53,258 bases of DNA, taken from the NCBI GenBank assembly GCA_001730015.1, contig MDLA01000074.1, positions 1 to 53,258 on the forward strand. The letters are read 5' to 3'. How positions within the stretch are numbered: the stretch's first letter is position 1; every line of letters starts with the position of its first letter. The notes under the pieces are model-generated. The model saw nothing but the letters and a program-made list of their open reading frames with translations, did not search any database and had not been told where the DNA came from. The position numbers and the translations under genes were made by a program. Positions 42,381-51,159 of the stretch are shown piece by piece. This DNA comes from Chromatiales bacterium (ex Bugula neritina AB1) (GTDB lineage Bacteria > Pseudomonadota > Gammaproteobacteria > Granulosicoccales > Granulosicoccaceae).

Positions 42381-43673
42381 TTACCTACTTAAAAGCAAAT
42401 CCGGCAGAAACAGCGCCACCTGGGGTACAAACGTCGTAAGAATTAATGTTGGAAACCAGGCAAACAGAATAAATAACAGGGTTGGCCCTATTAGTTCGCG
42501 CACCGATACTTGAGTTACTTGTGCGCCCAGGTACAGCAGCGGCGCAGTCGGAGGCGTAATGTTACCCATACCCAGATTGACACCGACGATCGCAGCAAAA
42601 TGAATCGGATCGACACCAACTCCCTGTGCTATTGGCAACAATAACGATGCGCTGAGAATGATTCCACTGATATCATCCATTAGCATACCAATGAGCAACA
42701 TCACAAGGTTTATCATCAGCAATATCGCAATCGGGTTATCCGAGATGGAGTAAATCAGATCCTCAGCCATGCCGGGGATATCTTCAAAAATCAAAAAGCG
42801 GCTGGCTATAAGCACCATAAAGATCATGGCCATAACAACGCCTATAGTAATCGCCGATTCTTTAAGGCTTTCGAAAAAGGTTCCTAGTGTCAGCCCTTTA
42901 TAGAAAAAGAAACCAACAGGGATGGCGTAGATAACAGCGACACCTGCCGCTTCTGTGGGCGTCATGATGCCACCATAAATGCCGCCAAGAATGATCAACG
43001 GCATAAATATCGCGGGCAGCGCACTCCAGGTTTTCCTGGTTAGTTGCCTTAAAAATTGTTTGGGTATTTCGGTAACGTGAATCGTTGTGTTGTTACGCAA
43101 TACAAAAAAGTTAACAACAATAAGCAGGATTGTCAGGATGATTCCGGGCAACAGTGTTGCCAGAAAGCACCGCAACACTGACAACTGACCAACCCATGCA
43201 TACAACAGTTGTGCAGCACTGGGGGGAATGAGCAGCCCTAGCGGACTGGCACTTATGACCAGGGCCGCAGAAAAACCGTTGGGATACTTTGCCCGACGTA
43301 AATGCGGCATGATTATCCCACCAATGCAGGTAAGCGTAGCCGCACCACTCCCTGAGATTGCACCGAACATCGCACTGGCAACCACCGATGCCGCTGACAA
43401 TCCTCCTCTGAGGTGACCAAACATCAGCTCGGCAATTTCAACAATCGGGTTGGCAATCTTGCCGCGCTGCATGATGTTGCCGGCCATAATGAACAACGGT
43501 ATCGCCAGCAAAATCACTGAATTCATTTTCCAGTGACCTGTTGCCAGAAAGCCCGACACATCGTGCCCGCCGGTATACGCCAGCAGAATTAATATACCGG
43601 CAAACGCCAGCGGTACAGAAACACCAATAGCAAGCAGCACACAAATAAGTACAATAGCGATTGCAACTACCAC
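42381..43673 (-). CDS. TRAP transporter large permease, DctM type
   Basis: This 430-residue, highly hydrophobic protein has about 12 membrane segments and the DctM hallmarks: IPLFIMAGNIMQRGKIA, FGAISGSGAATLTCIGGI, PNGFSAALVISASPLGLLIP and the C-terminal MGNITPPTAPLLYLGA. It uses a sodium or proton gradient to move the substrate delivered by the DctP-type protein. It follows the small permease gene with a 2-bp gap. Confidence 0.93.
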   Translation of the reverse strand: MVVAIAIVLICVLLAIGVSVPLAFAGILILLAYTGGHDVSGFLATGHWKMNSVILLAIPLFIMAGNIMQRGKIANPIVEIAELMFGHLRGGLSAASVVASAMFGAISGSGAATLTCIGGIIMPHLRRAKYPNGFSAALVISASPLGLLIPPSAAQLLYAWVGQLSVLRCFLATLLPGIILTILLIVVNFFVLRNNTTIHVTEIPKQFLRQLTRKTWSALPAIFMPLIILGGIYGGIMTPTEAAGVAVIYAIPVGFFFYKGLTLGTFFESLKESAITIGVVMAMIFMVLIASRFLIFEDIPGMAEDLIYSISDNPIAILLMINLVMLLIGMLMDDISGIILSASLLLPIAQGVGVDPIHFAAIVGVNLGMGNITPPTAPLLYLGAQVTQVSVRELIGPTLLFILFAWFPTLILTTFVPQVALFLPDLLLSR

Positions 43674-43675
43674 AG

Positions 43676-44254
43676 CTATATGCCTTCCGCTTCGGCTTCA
43701 GCCAGTTTGAATGCTGATAGTTTTTCGGTGTACTTCACCGGCCCAACCTTCCACAGTACATACACAGCAACCGCGCTGTAGAAAGCCATAAATAAAATGC
43801 CTATAAATATACCCACGCGTGGTACAAAAAATGGAATTTTCAGTGCAATGGTTGTTTTCCATCTAGGGTAAGCGGAGATTTCGTCGGCCAGCATCAACCA
43901 CCCCCAATACAACACAAACAACGTGATAATCAGTTCAATAAATGTAATGGCTAATTTTCGAAACCAGATGATTTTTTTATTCTCAGTAAGCGCATCCAGA
44001 AGATCAGCATTGATTTGCTTATCGTAATATGTACCTAGCGCGCTACCGAGAAAAAACATCCAGAAGCAAATCGGCATTAACCACTCTTCATACGCAAACA
44101 GATCCCGCTCTAGAATGTAGCGAAAAAAGACCACAAAGAAGAAGGTGATTGGCAGAATCGGGAGCGCCACGACGACGATGGCCGTTTTTATTTTTATCAT
44201 CGTCCTGACAAGTTTTCGCAAACCTGAAGGCAGGTCGTCTTCAAATAGTTGCAT
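43676..44254 (-). CDS. TRAP transporter small permease, DctQ type
   Basis: This 192-residue membrane protein has four hydrophobic helices and the DctQ-type region RYILERDLFAYEEWLMPICF, FFLGSALGTYYDKQINADLL. It partners the large permease. An in-gap rho-independent terminator separates it from the binding-protein gene upstream. Length and topology are normal. Confidence 0.88.
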   Translation of the reverse strand: MQLFEDDLPSGLRKLVRTMIKIKTAIVVVALPILPITFFFVVFFRYILERDLFAYEEWLMPICFWMFFLGSALGTYYDKQINADLLDALTENKKIIWFRKLAITFIELIITLFVLYWGWLMLADEISAYPRWKTTIALKIPFFVPRVGIFIGILFMAFYSAVAVYVLWKVGPVKYTEKLSAFKLAEAEAEGI

Positions 44255-44330
44255 GGACTAGTCTCTCCGCACTGTCAGCTCTTCAGCTTGTATGTCATCG
44301 CAAACGGCAACACAGCTGTCTGGATTCAAA

Positions 44331-44359
44331 TAAAAACGCTCCAGCGAATGCTGGAGCGT
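44331..44359 (-). terminator. Rho-independent terminator between dctP-type and dctQ-type genes
   Basis: A perfect 10-bp stem, ACGCTCCAGC (44336-44345) with GCTGGAGCGT (44350-44359), closes a 4-base loop and is followed on the minus strand by TTTTATTTG. It lies 31 bp after the binding-protein stop and upstream of the small permease. It should end most transcripts after the binding-protein gene, so the permeases are made at lower level. Confidence 0.8.
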
Positions 44360-44390
44360 AATCAGTATGAGCTTGCAGCAACTTCAGGTG

Positions 44391-45392
44391 TTACTCAGCC
44401 AGCAGCCTGTCCATTGTTTCCTGGCCTATAACATCACCCAGTTCCGGCCATACGTTTTTCTTGATGTGATCTACCATGGCTGTACGTTGCTCAGGCGTGT
44501 AATCCAGAATTTCCCAGCCTGCATCTATCATTTGCTTGTTAAAACCTTCTGCTCGTTCCCAGGCCTGATCGATTATCGTCGCGGCTGCTTTAGCTGATGC
44601 TGCGCTGATAACATCCTGTTGCTCCTTACTAAGCTTGCTCCAGGACTTTTTACTCGCATAGATAGATGACGCTTCAACAGCCGTATTCGCAGGCACAAAG
44701 TACTTACCAATACCAGCTTTTGCAAACGTGGTGTAAGCCCATTCCGGTGTACAGCAGATTGCGCCATCTATAACGCCGGACTGTAGCGCAGGTAACACCT
44801 CAGCCCAGTTCATTGTCGTTGTGCGGTAACCCAGACTCTCAGTGGTTTTCTTGGCGACTTCAGAACTCCAGACACGAATGTTCATGCCCTTGTCACCAAG
44901 GCCATTCGGATCTTGTGGTTTCTTTTCCGCGACAACACCAACCAGACCTTCGGCAGTAGCATTCAGGAACACCAATTCGAGATCGTCCAGGATTTCACGC
45001 ATTAAACCGTTCAGGTTTGACTCTGGATTACCATAGACGTCTTTCATTTCGTCGAATGTGGTCACCAGCCCCGGCAGATTCATAATCTCTAGACGAGGAT
45101 CAGCCTGCGCGTAGATAAACGCCTGTACAAGATCGATATTGCCTCGAATCGCATCCTCTATGAGCTCTTCACCTGAACCGAGTTGTGACGCAGGGAAGTA
45201 TTTAACCTTGATGCCTACACCGGCGTCTTCCATTTCCTTCACCATGGTTTCCATGATGGCATGGCCAAAATGCGCCACCGGATAAGTGCCGGCCAGTTTC
45301 AGTCTGACAGTGTCGGCAATGGCTACTGTTGAGAGCAGGCCGGACAACACCAGGGTGGATATCGTGCTTAACGCGTATCTACTGAGCTTCAT
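44391..45392 (-). CDS. TRAP transporter substrate-binding protein, DctP type
   Basis: This 333-residue periplasmic protein has a Sec signal peptide (cleavage likely after AIA near residue 26) and the DctP fold. GTYPVAHFGHAIMETMVKEM and FPASQLGSGEELIEDAIRGN mark the first lobe; GMNIRVWSSEVAKKTTESLG contains the arginine expected to bind the substrate carboxylate. The ligand is probably an organic acid or amino/imino acid. It diverges from the IclR gene, whose product probably controls it. Confidence 0.92.
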   Translation of the reverse strand: MKLSRYALSTISTLVLSGLLSTVAIADTVRLKLAGTYPVAHFGHAIMETMVKEMEDAGVGIKVKYFPASQLGSGEELIEDAIRGNIDLVQAFIYAQADPRLEIMNLPGLVTTFDEMKDVYGNPESNLNGLMREILDDLELVFLNATAEGLVGVVAEKKPQDPNGLGDKGMNIRVWSSEVAKKTTESLGYRTTTMNWAEVLPALQSGVIDGAICCTPEWAYTTFAKAGIGKYFVPANTAVEASSIYASKKSWSKLSKEQQDVISAASAKAAATIIDQAWERAEGFNKQMIDAGWEILDYTPEQRTAMVDHIKKNVWPELGDVIGQETMDRLLAE

Positions 45393-45430
45393 ACTTTTCC
45401 TCCTGTGGAATTCAAGACACTACTGAATAT

Positions 45431-45469
45431 CAGACATTGACTATGTCTGTTATAATGAACATAATGTCT
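45431..45469. promoter_or_regulatory. Dyad and third half-site between TRAP operon and IclR gene
   Basis: CAGACAT (45431-45437) and ATGTCTG (45443-45449) form a 7-bp inverted repeat with a 5-base spacer. A third ATGTCT at 45464-45469 lies 21 bp (two turns) beyond the second arm. A TATAAT at 45451-45456 lies between them. The layout fits cooperative binding of the IclR-type regulator in this divergent gap. Confidence 0.5.
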
Positions 45470-45587
45470 TTGGAACGGTACATCGGTTCAGTGCCAAGTG
45501 TCAAGATCTTTATTCCTTGCAAACCAGGCAGTACTCAGCTGGATGCCTTTGGCATAAAGCATTCGGATATCAATCAAAGAGGAAACG

Positions 45588-46346
45588 GTGACAAAAGCTA
45601 AGCGCGAACGCGGAATCGACCGTGCCATCGATTTGCTCGACTGCCTGCACCATCACCGCCGACCCATGGTTGTAAATGAGCTTGCCGCCGCGATGGGGGC
45701 ACCGCGCTCGACCATCTATCAGATTACCAAAACCTTGCTCAATCGCTCTGTTCTGGATACCTATAGCGATGGGCGCGTATTCCTGGGGCGCAAGCTATTT
45801 CTTTACGGAACGTCGATTCCCGACCAATACTCGTTGATTGAGATATCCAAACCCTTCATTGATGAACTGGCAGAAGAGATTGGCGAGCGGGTTGAACTCA
45901 ATGGATTGGTTGATTGGAGGCAGGGCGTGCTAAACGTGGCAGAAGGAAAGCGTGCCTATTTCTTTCCACTGAACCCCGGTGCAAGTTATCCACTGCCATT
46001 AACCGCATCGGGGCGGTTTTTGATTGATGGGTTTGACGAAGATACGCTTCGCTCTCATATTCCCGAAGAAGACTATTTCCGGCATGGTACGCGTGTCATG
46101 ACACTTGAGCGCTTTATGCAGGAGAGCCAGGAGGCGATAGCGCGTGGCTACAGTCTCGCGTCAAACCTGCTGGACTCCCATTTGTCGGCGTTGACGGCGC
46201 CGATAGTAGACTCCACCGGGGTAGTTTTAGCGACGATTGGCTTAGCTTTTCCATCGGCCGAACTTGAAGCCAACCAAGATCGTTTCCTGGAGGCGCTGAT
46301 GCAAACTACCGACAAAGTGCAAAAGAAGTTTCTGGTGACACCTTGA
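45588..46346 (+). CDS. IclR-family transcriptional regulator
   Basis: This 252-residue regulator has an N-terminal winged helix (about 10-70, with MVVNELAAAMGAPRSTIYQI) and an IclR effector domain with PLTASGRFLIDGF and LSALTAPIVDSTGVVLATIG. The start is a GTG at 45588 with AGAGGA six bases upstream. IclR proteins sense small organic acids. It diverges from the TRAP operon and is followed by the DadA-like gene on the same strand, so it probably controls both. Confidence 0.9.
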   Translation: MTKAKRERGIDRAIDLLDCLHHHRRPMVVNELAAAMGAPRSTIYQITKTLLNRSVLDTYSDGRVFLGRKLFLYGTSIPDQYSLIEISKPFIDELAEEIGERVELNGLVDWRQGVLNVAEGKRAYFFPLNPGASYPLPLTASGRFLIDGFDEDTLRSHIPEEDYFRHGTRVMTLERFMQESQEAIARGYSLASNLLDSHLSALTAPIVDSTGVVLATIGLAFPSAELEANQDRFLEALMQTTDKVQKKFLVTP

Positions 46347-46419
46347 TAGCTATGCAAATCACAAACGCATTGTCAGTCGACGGAATATTCCTCCGCCCCC
46401 TGTTATTTGGTCGTTTGGT

Positions 46420-47658
46420 ATGAGTACACCGATCATTGTCATCGGTGCCGGCATTTGCGGTGTGTCCACAGCAATCTGGCTTCAGCGCTGTGGTCGTAAA
46501 GTTCTATTGATCGACAAAGGGGCACCTGGCATGGGTGCGTCTTACGGCAATGCCGGCTTGTTAGCACATTGGGCAGTTGACCCGGTGACCTCACCCGGGC
46601 TGTGGAAAGAAGCAGCCAAGTACCTGCTGCATCCGAATGGTCCATTGTTTATTAAGTGGAGCCACGTACCCAGACTCCTGCCATGGCTGGTCAGGTTCAT
46701 GGCCAACGCAACCGATGCCGATACTCAACGCATCGTGCAAAACCTTGATCCGCTATTGTACGACACCGTCGCGCAACACAAGGCGCTGGTCGCTGACACA
46801 AACCTCGCCAGGTGGGTTGCCGATAGCAAATTCAGCTATGCCTATCCGACGACAGACGCATTCAAGGCTGATGCCTATAGCTGGAAGATAAAGGAGAGCG
46901 TGGGGTTGGTGCCAACGCTGATCTCTGGCCGCGAAGTTCAGGAAGCCGAACCGATACTTGGCTCGTCAGTGCAATGTCTGGCTGTACTTGAAGGCCAGGG
47001 ACACATCACTGATCCGGGGCAGTATGTCGCTCAATTATGTAAATACTTCACTGATCATGGCGGCAAGTTTATTCAGGCAGAGGTCCTCGATATCACCATG
47101 AAAAACGGACGAGTCTCGAGCGTTGAAACTATAGATCAAACATTTGAATGTAGTCATGCAGTCATTACCGCCGGGATCTGGTCGAAAGATTTAATGAACA
47201 AGCTCGGTGTGTCGATCTCACTCGAAACAGAACGTGGATATCACATCCTTTTTGAAAACCCATCCGAGCTACCCCGTAACCCAATGGTCATAACATCAGG
47301 CAGGTTTGGCGTCACACCGATGGAAATGGGATTGCGCTGCGCCGGCACGGTCGAGCTGGCGGATCACCATGCCGGCCCAAGCAAAGGCCCCATCAAGCTA
47401 CTGAAGAGACAGGCCATGGCGGCATTTCCGAACCTTCAGTACACAGGCATTCAGGAATGGATGGGCTTTCGACCAACCCCGCCAGACAGCACACCACTGA
47501 TTGGAGAAATTGACTCAACAGGAATCTATACCGCCTTTGGTCATCAGCACATTGGCTTGACTGCAGGCCCCAAGACCGGGCGTTTGATTGCCCAGCTCAT
47601 AGACGGGCAAACCCCGAACGTTAATATGGCACCCTACTCGCCGGAGCGATTTGCCTGA
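46420..47658 (+). CDS. FAD-dependent D-amino-acid dehydrogenase-like oxidoreductase
   Basis: This 412-residue flavoenzyme belongs to the DAO/DadA family. The N-terminal dinucleotide fold is IVIGAGICGVSTAIWLQRCG, ending in an acidic residue (LLIDKG), followed by GMGASYGNAGLLA. The C-terminal FAD/substrate part is GFRPTPPDSTPLIGEIDS and YTAFGHQHIGLTAGPKTGRL. DadA-type enzymes oxidise D-amino acids or cyclic imino acids to imines, feeding electrons to the respiratory chain. RidA and an aminotransferase are encoded nearby. It is 73 bp downstream of the IclR gene. Confidence 0.88.
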   Translation: MSTPIIVIGAGICGVSTAIWLQRCGRKVLLIDKGAPGMGASYGNAGLLAHWAVDPVTSPGLWKEAAKYLLHPNGPLFIKWSHVPRLLPWLVRFMANATDADTQRIVQNLDPLLYDTVAQHKALVADTNLARWVADSKFSYAYPTTDAFKADAYSWKIKESVGLVPTLISGREVQEAEPILGSSVQCLAVLEGQGHITDPGQYVAQLCKYFTDHGGKFIQAEVLDITMKNGRVSSVETIDQTFECSHAVITAGIWSKDLMNKLGVSISLETERGYHILFENPSELPRNPMVITSGRFGVTPMEMGLRCAGTVELADHHAGPSKGPIKLLKRQAMAAFPNLQYTGIQEWMGFRPTPPDSTPLIGEIDSTGIYTAFGHQHIGLTAGPKTGRLIAQLIDGQTPNVNMAPYSPERFA

Positions 47659-47685
47659 TACTGACGAACTCGCGTGCGTTCTAAA

Positions 47686-48096
47686 TCAAGCCCACCCCAA
47701 TTGCTTCAGCGCATGAGCATCATTCCATATTTTTGTCATGTGGCTGATTTTACCGTCATTGAATTCCATTGCGTATACATAGTCGGAGGCCGCAGTTTTT
47801 CCGGTTGGCGGCACGGGGCCTTCAACCGTATGTGTACCATGAAAAACAGCAAATGCCGTAACAACCTGCCGTTCTTCATCTACAGAAAAGGATTTGAGCT
47901 CATAGTGTCCATCTGGAATCGGTACAAGTAATCCTTGCATCCAATCGCAATAGCCAGCCAGCGTTGTTATTTCTGCCAGGGCATCTGCCTGTGCTGAAAA
48001 ACTGGCATCGGTGTGGCAGTGAGTGGAGCAACCCTCCCAGCCTTTTCCTGTTTCACAGGCAACGAAAAACGAACTTGCAGTGTCAAGAATACTCAT
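47686..48096 (-). CDS. SnoaL/NTF2-like protein
   Basis: This 136-residue protein has the cone-shaped SnoaL/NTF2-like pattern: an N-terminal helix (DTASSFFVACETGKGWEGCS), an aromatic pocket region (YCDWMQGLL) and terminal strands VYAMEFNDGKISHMTKIWND. Such proteins act as isomerases, cyclases or binding proteins, so no reaction can be assigned. The ATG at 48096 is preferred to one two codons upstream. It converges with the DadA-like gene and stands apart from the next operon. Confidence 0.7.
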   Translation of the reverse strand: MSILDTASSFFVACETGKGWEGCSTHCHTDASFSAQADALAEITTLAGYCDWMQGLLVPIPDGHYELKSFSVDEERQVVTAFAVFHGTHTVEGPVPPTGKTAASDYVYAMEFNDGKISHMTKIWNDAHALKQLGWA

Positions 48097-48346
48097 TATC
48101 AAAAACCTCTATAGTTTGTATTGTCAAAAACCAACGGCAGATAACCACCGTATGCGATTTCCAGAATTATTTACGCCTGGCCCTGATTCATTTGTCGTAT
48201 ACCCATGGGCTGCATAGAAAATCGAGTCCAGGAGCTTATAGAGCAGTAAAAAAGGTGCTGCACAGAGTTTTTACTGAATTAAACCTGATCATTCCAAGTG
48301 ATATTCAGGCAAAACGAGTACAGCGCCCTAGATGCTGCTATAGAAG
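48097..48346. other. Gap of about 250 bp with possible gene scraps
   Basis: There is no intact gene. A plus-strand stretch near 48150-48210 reads MRFPELFTPGPDSFVVYPWA, vaguely like the start of a DUF899/thioredoxin-like region, but it is too short to claim. The right end runs into the 43-bp repeat. Confidence 0.35.
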
Positions 48347-48389
48347 CAGCGCAGCGGTTCCGGGCCGGAATTTTATGCGACACCAGGGT
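48347..48389. repeat. 43-bp repeat shared (inverted) with 26333-26375
   Basis: It overlaps the last five codons of the DUF1868 gene and extends 26 bp downstream, including the short palindrome TTCCGG-G-CCGGAA. About 40 of 43 positions match the inverted copy at 26.3 kb, where the DUF1868 gene itself is absent. Confidence 0.7.
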
Positions 48390-49116
48390 TTACATAAGGC
48401 GTAAATTTGTGCATCGTTTCAAATGTGCAAAACTCAACCGGCCCAAGTGTTACCGGGCTGGTGTTTGCCAAATGCTCGTTAAATAGGCGTTGGGCACTTA
48501 CCAATAAATCTTTCGCTTCATCAGCATTAATCCATTTCACCAGATAAGCAAAGGTCACGTGAAACTGATAGCTCTGCATATCTTCACGCACCAGCCCGGT
48601 TATATCTTCCAATTGCTTACGTGTATCCAATAGTGAACGCGCATCGGCCTTGGTGGCGGGCTTCATATACAAGCTATACGGAACAGGCATGCAGTCAGGC
48701 ATCACTGTAAAACCACCTAGCTCATCGATTCGACTTAATCGATCTCGCCAGATGCCCGATATAGTTTCAAGCGTAGCATCGCGCGGAATATCATCCGGCC
48801 AGCCATCCACCCCTAAAGGATTACCACTGATACCACAAAAAATGGTCATGTGAAAACTGGACTTTGGTAAAAACGTTAAGCATCCGGCCCCTGGCAACGC
48901 TCGTAACGCATCATGCATGTCTGACAAACATTGGTAAAAAGCTGACTGTGGATCAATATGACAAATAAATGTATTGCCGGGATGGTGAAGAACATCCCCG
49001 TTATGATCAAACTTACCACCGCCACCTATCGATGAGATTGCAGGAGGGTGGTCCAAACCACTGCCCTCACCGGTTAACAACGCGAGTGCATTCGATGGTG
49101 TCGTATTGTTTTTCAT
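48373..49116 (-). CDS. DUF1868 protein, 2H phosphoesterase-like
   Basis: This 247-residue protein matches DUF1868, which has the form of a 2H phosphoesterase: two H-x-T motifs, H89-M-T91 in SFHMTIF and H186-V-T188 in QFHVTFAYL, about 95 residues apart. Members of the 2H superfamily cleave cyclic or 2',3'-phosphate bonds, but the activity of this subfamily is not established to my knowledge. It has no strong ribosome site. It lies downstream of the polyamine-type binding-protein gene on the same strand and may be the last gene of that operon. Confidence 0.78.
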   Translation of the reverse strand: MKNNTTPSNALALLTGEGSGLDHPPAISSIGGGGKFDHNGDVLHHPGNTFICHIDPQSAFYQCLSDMHDALRALPGAGCLTFLPKSSFHMTIFCGISGNPLGVDGWPDDIPRDATLETISGIWRDRLSRIDELGGFTVMPDCMPVPYSLYMKPATKADARSLLDTRKQLEDITGLVREDMQSYQFHVTFAYLVKWINADEAKDLLVSAQRLFNEHLANTSPVTLGPVEFCTFETMHKFTPYVNPGVA

Positions 49117-49145
49117 AAAAGCGTACGCATTCTCCGCTACAGGCG

Positions 49146-49171
49146 GCGAGCCGGCTATCAGACCGGCTCGC
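49146..49171 (-). terminator. Hairpin downstream of the polyamine-type binding-protein gene
   Basis: GCGAGCCGG (49146-49154) pairs perfectly with CCGGCTCGC (49163-49171) around an 8-base loop, just after the binding-protein stop and before the DUF1868 start. No T-run follows on the minus strand, so it may stabilise the 3' end or attenuate weakly. Confidence 0.5.
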
Positions 49172-49194
49172 TGTCCTGCGAAGCAAGCTAAAAA

Positions 49195-50298
49195 CTACCG
49201 TTCCAGGATGACGTTATCAATAAACAAGGCTTCCACCTTGCTGCGAAATGGCTGGGCTCCCCATGTCTGCCTGAACGCACGTTGCTCATTTGGTATTAAC
49301 GCGTGGCTGTCGTCAGCCGCAGCATTCATCGGCGCGGTACCGAAGTCCTTGTTGAACATTGTTTGTGTTTCAGGCGACGTCAGCCAGTTTACAAATACCG
49401 CCGCCGCGGCAGGATGAGGTGCATTAAGCGGAATCGCAACAGCATTACCACCGCCATTCATACCCATCTCGGGCAGGTAGAACTTGAGTTCTTTACGCAC
49501 TTCGCCGCGGTTTTGTAAACCCGCAAGGTGATCCTCCCAACCGGGCGCCATCCAAAGCTCACCGTCGCTGACCCGCACGATGCTATCTGCATTAGACGCT
49601 GTGATCACGTAGTTTTCTGCATGCTTGTTAAAGAAATCGAGCCCTGGCTGCACCGACGCCAGCCGTTCGGCAGAATCATCGCCGTTAGAGAAATCAACGT
49701 CGGCGATAACTCGAATCGTATTTTGATAATACGAAGGACCGGAGCCACCTTTCTCGTAGTTGAAACCAAACTTACCCGGGTTGGCTGCCCAGAAAGCTGC
49801 GAACTCATCTGGTGTTTGTGGCAAATCTTCTTCAGCTACTTTTGCAGGGTCGTAGGCGATACCCGATTGGTTACCCCAAAAGGCCACAACGTGATCACCA
49901 CCATCAAAGCCTGCCAGCTCAACAACGCGTCCATCATCCTCTGGCAGCGATGTCAGTGGCATGAACAACGGTGCTAGCTCTACCGTTTCAAATCCGTCCG
50001 TACCCCAGGCAAAAACGTCGATATCACCGGTTTCGCGATCGCGTTCTGCCAGCATTTTTTCGGAGTTACCCGCATTCGTGCCATCAGGAATGGTCACTTT
50101 TATTCCGTATTCGTCTTCAAAGCCTTTTACCGCACGACGAAAATCATCCTGCAGGTACCAGACGTACCAGGTAAGCTCGCCTTCTTGCTTCGCTTGCGCC
50201 TGAATTTCATCCCAGCTCATGCCGGATAGGTCTGCGGCATTCGCGGTGGACGCGCTCATTGTTAATGCGGCGCTTAACGCCAGTATTTTCTTGTACAT
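49195..50298 (-). CDS. ABC transporter substrate-binding protein, polyamine/iron family 1 type
   Basis: This 367-residue periplasmic protein has a Sec signal peptide (cleavage likely after ANA near residue 21). The mature part resembles PotD-like or family 1 binding proteins: GELTWYVWYLQDDFRRAVKG, DVFAWGTDGFETVELAPLF and FWGNQSGIAYDPAKVAEEDL. Acidic and aromatic residues are frequent, as in polyamine binders, but iron- or sugar-phosphate-type ligands are not excluded. It is the last transporter gene of the operon, 33 bp after the second permease. Confidence 0.87.
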   Translation of the reverse strand: MYKKILALSAALTMSASTANAADLSGMSWDEIQAQAKQEGELTWYVWYLQDDFRRAVKGFEDEYGIKVTIPDGTNAGNSEKMLAERDRETGDIDVFAWGTDGFETVELAPLFMPLTSLPEDDGRVVELAGFDGGDHVVAFWGNQSGIAYDPAKVAEEDLPQTPDEFAAFWAANPGKFGFNYEKGGSGPSYYQNTIRVIADVDFSNGDDSAERLASVQPGLDFFNKHAENYVITASNADSIVRVSDGELWMAPGWEDHLAGLQNRGEVRKELKFYLPEMGMNGGGNAVAIPLNAPHPAAAAVFVNWLTSPETQTMFNKDFGTAPMNAAADDSHALIPNEQRAFRQTWGAQPFRSKVEALFIDNVILER

Positions 50299-50331
50299 AG
50301 GTCTATCTCCTCATTATGTGGGCAATCAGCA

Positions 50332-51159
50332 TCACCCTTTTCCCGACGATAATGCCGGATTTGCAGATCGAAGCAGCCGTTCCAGAATAAGCATTAACAG
50401 CACATTAGGAACAACCAGTATCAACGACAGAACAGCTGCATTCGGTCTGACGAAATCTTGACCTAATGCAGAATAAAGTAGAGTGGGAATTGTCACGACG
50501 TCGGGCGACCCAACGATAAAAGCAACAGCAAACTCTTCAATCGACTGAATAAACACAATTAAAATTGAAGCGAAAATGCCCGGCTTCAGCGCCGGAAGAT
50601 AAGCGACACGAAATCGTGACCAGACACTGGCACCAAGATCCCGTGCCGCATCAATATGATCCTGCCTTACCTGTTCAAAGCTAACAGTCAGAATGCGGAT
50701 TGCATACGGCAGAAACAAAACAGCGTGACCAACAAGAATTGCACCGGTGCGCCATGTGTTGATTTGGAGTTGAAACAACAGAGACGTAAAAAATATCGCT
50801 GTGATGAACGGGGGCACAACCAACGGCAACAGGCAAAGGGTTTTGGCTAATTCACGCCCGGGAAATTCAAACCGGCCCAGAGCAAATGCGGTTGGCAGCG
50901 CCAACAACAATGTTAGTGCAGCTGCTGAAGGTGCAAGCGTATAAGAATTAACCAGTGCACTCTTGAGCGACGAGTTTTCCCACATATCAATCCAGCGATA
51001 GAAAGACATGGCAGGTGGCAATAATTTATCGGCTGTCCAGGGTTCTGATGGATCAACCAAGGACCATAGTACCGCCATAGTAAATGGCACCAGCAGCCAA
51101 AGAGTACACACCGCCAACAGTGATACCAGCAATATGCGATTGATCCGGGCCGCGCTCAT
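50332..51159 (-). CDS. ABC transporter permease, PotC type
   Basis: This 275-residue membrane protein has about six helices and the EAA loop AARDLGASVWSRFRVAYLPA. The C-terminal EEFAVAFIVGSPDVVTIPTL resembles PotC-like subunits. The frame opens at a GTG (51183), but the ATG at 51159 overlaps the upstream stop as ATGA and has GAGG nine bases before it, so it is preferred. It pairs with the PotB-type permease. Confidence 0.9.
   Translation of the reverse strand: MSAARINRILLVSLLAVCTLWLLVPFTMAVLWSLVDPSEPWTADKLLPPAMSFYRWIDMWENSSLKSALVNSYTLAPSAAALTLLLALPTAFALGRFEFPGRELAKTLCLLPLVVPPFITAIFFTSLLFQLQINTWRTGAILVGHAVLFLPYAIRILTVSFEQVRQDHIDAARDLGASVWSRFRVAYLPALKPGIFASILIVFIQSIEEFAVAFIVGSPDVVTIPTLLYSALGQDFVRPNAAVLSLILVVPNVLLMLILERLLRSANPALSSGKG

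Noticed and set aside
47964..48404. 146-codon plus-strand frame
   Set aside because: It runs antisense through the SnoaL-like gene, then through the gap and the 43-bp repeat. No domain is recognisable and its end coincides with the repeat.
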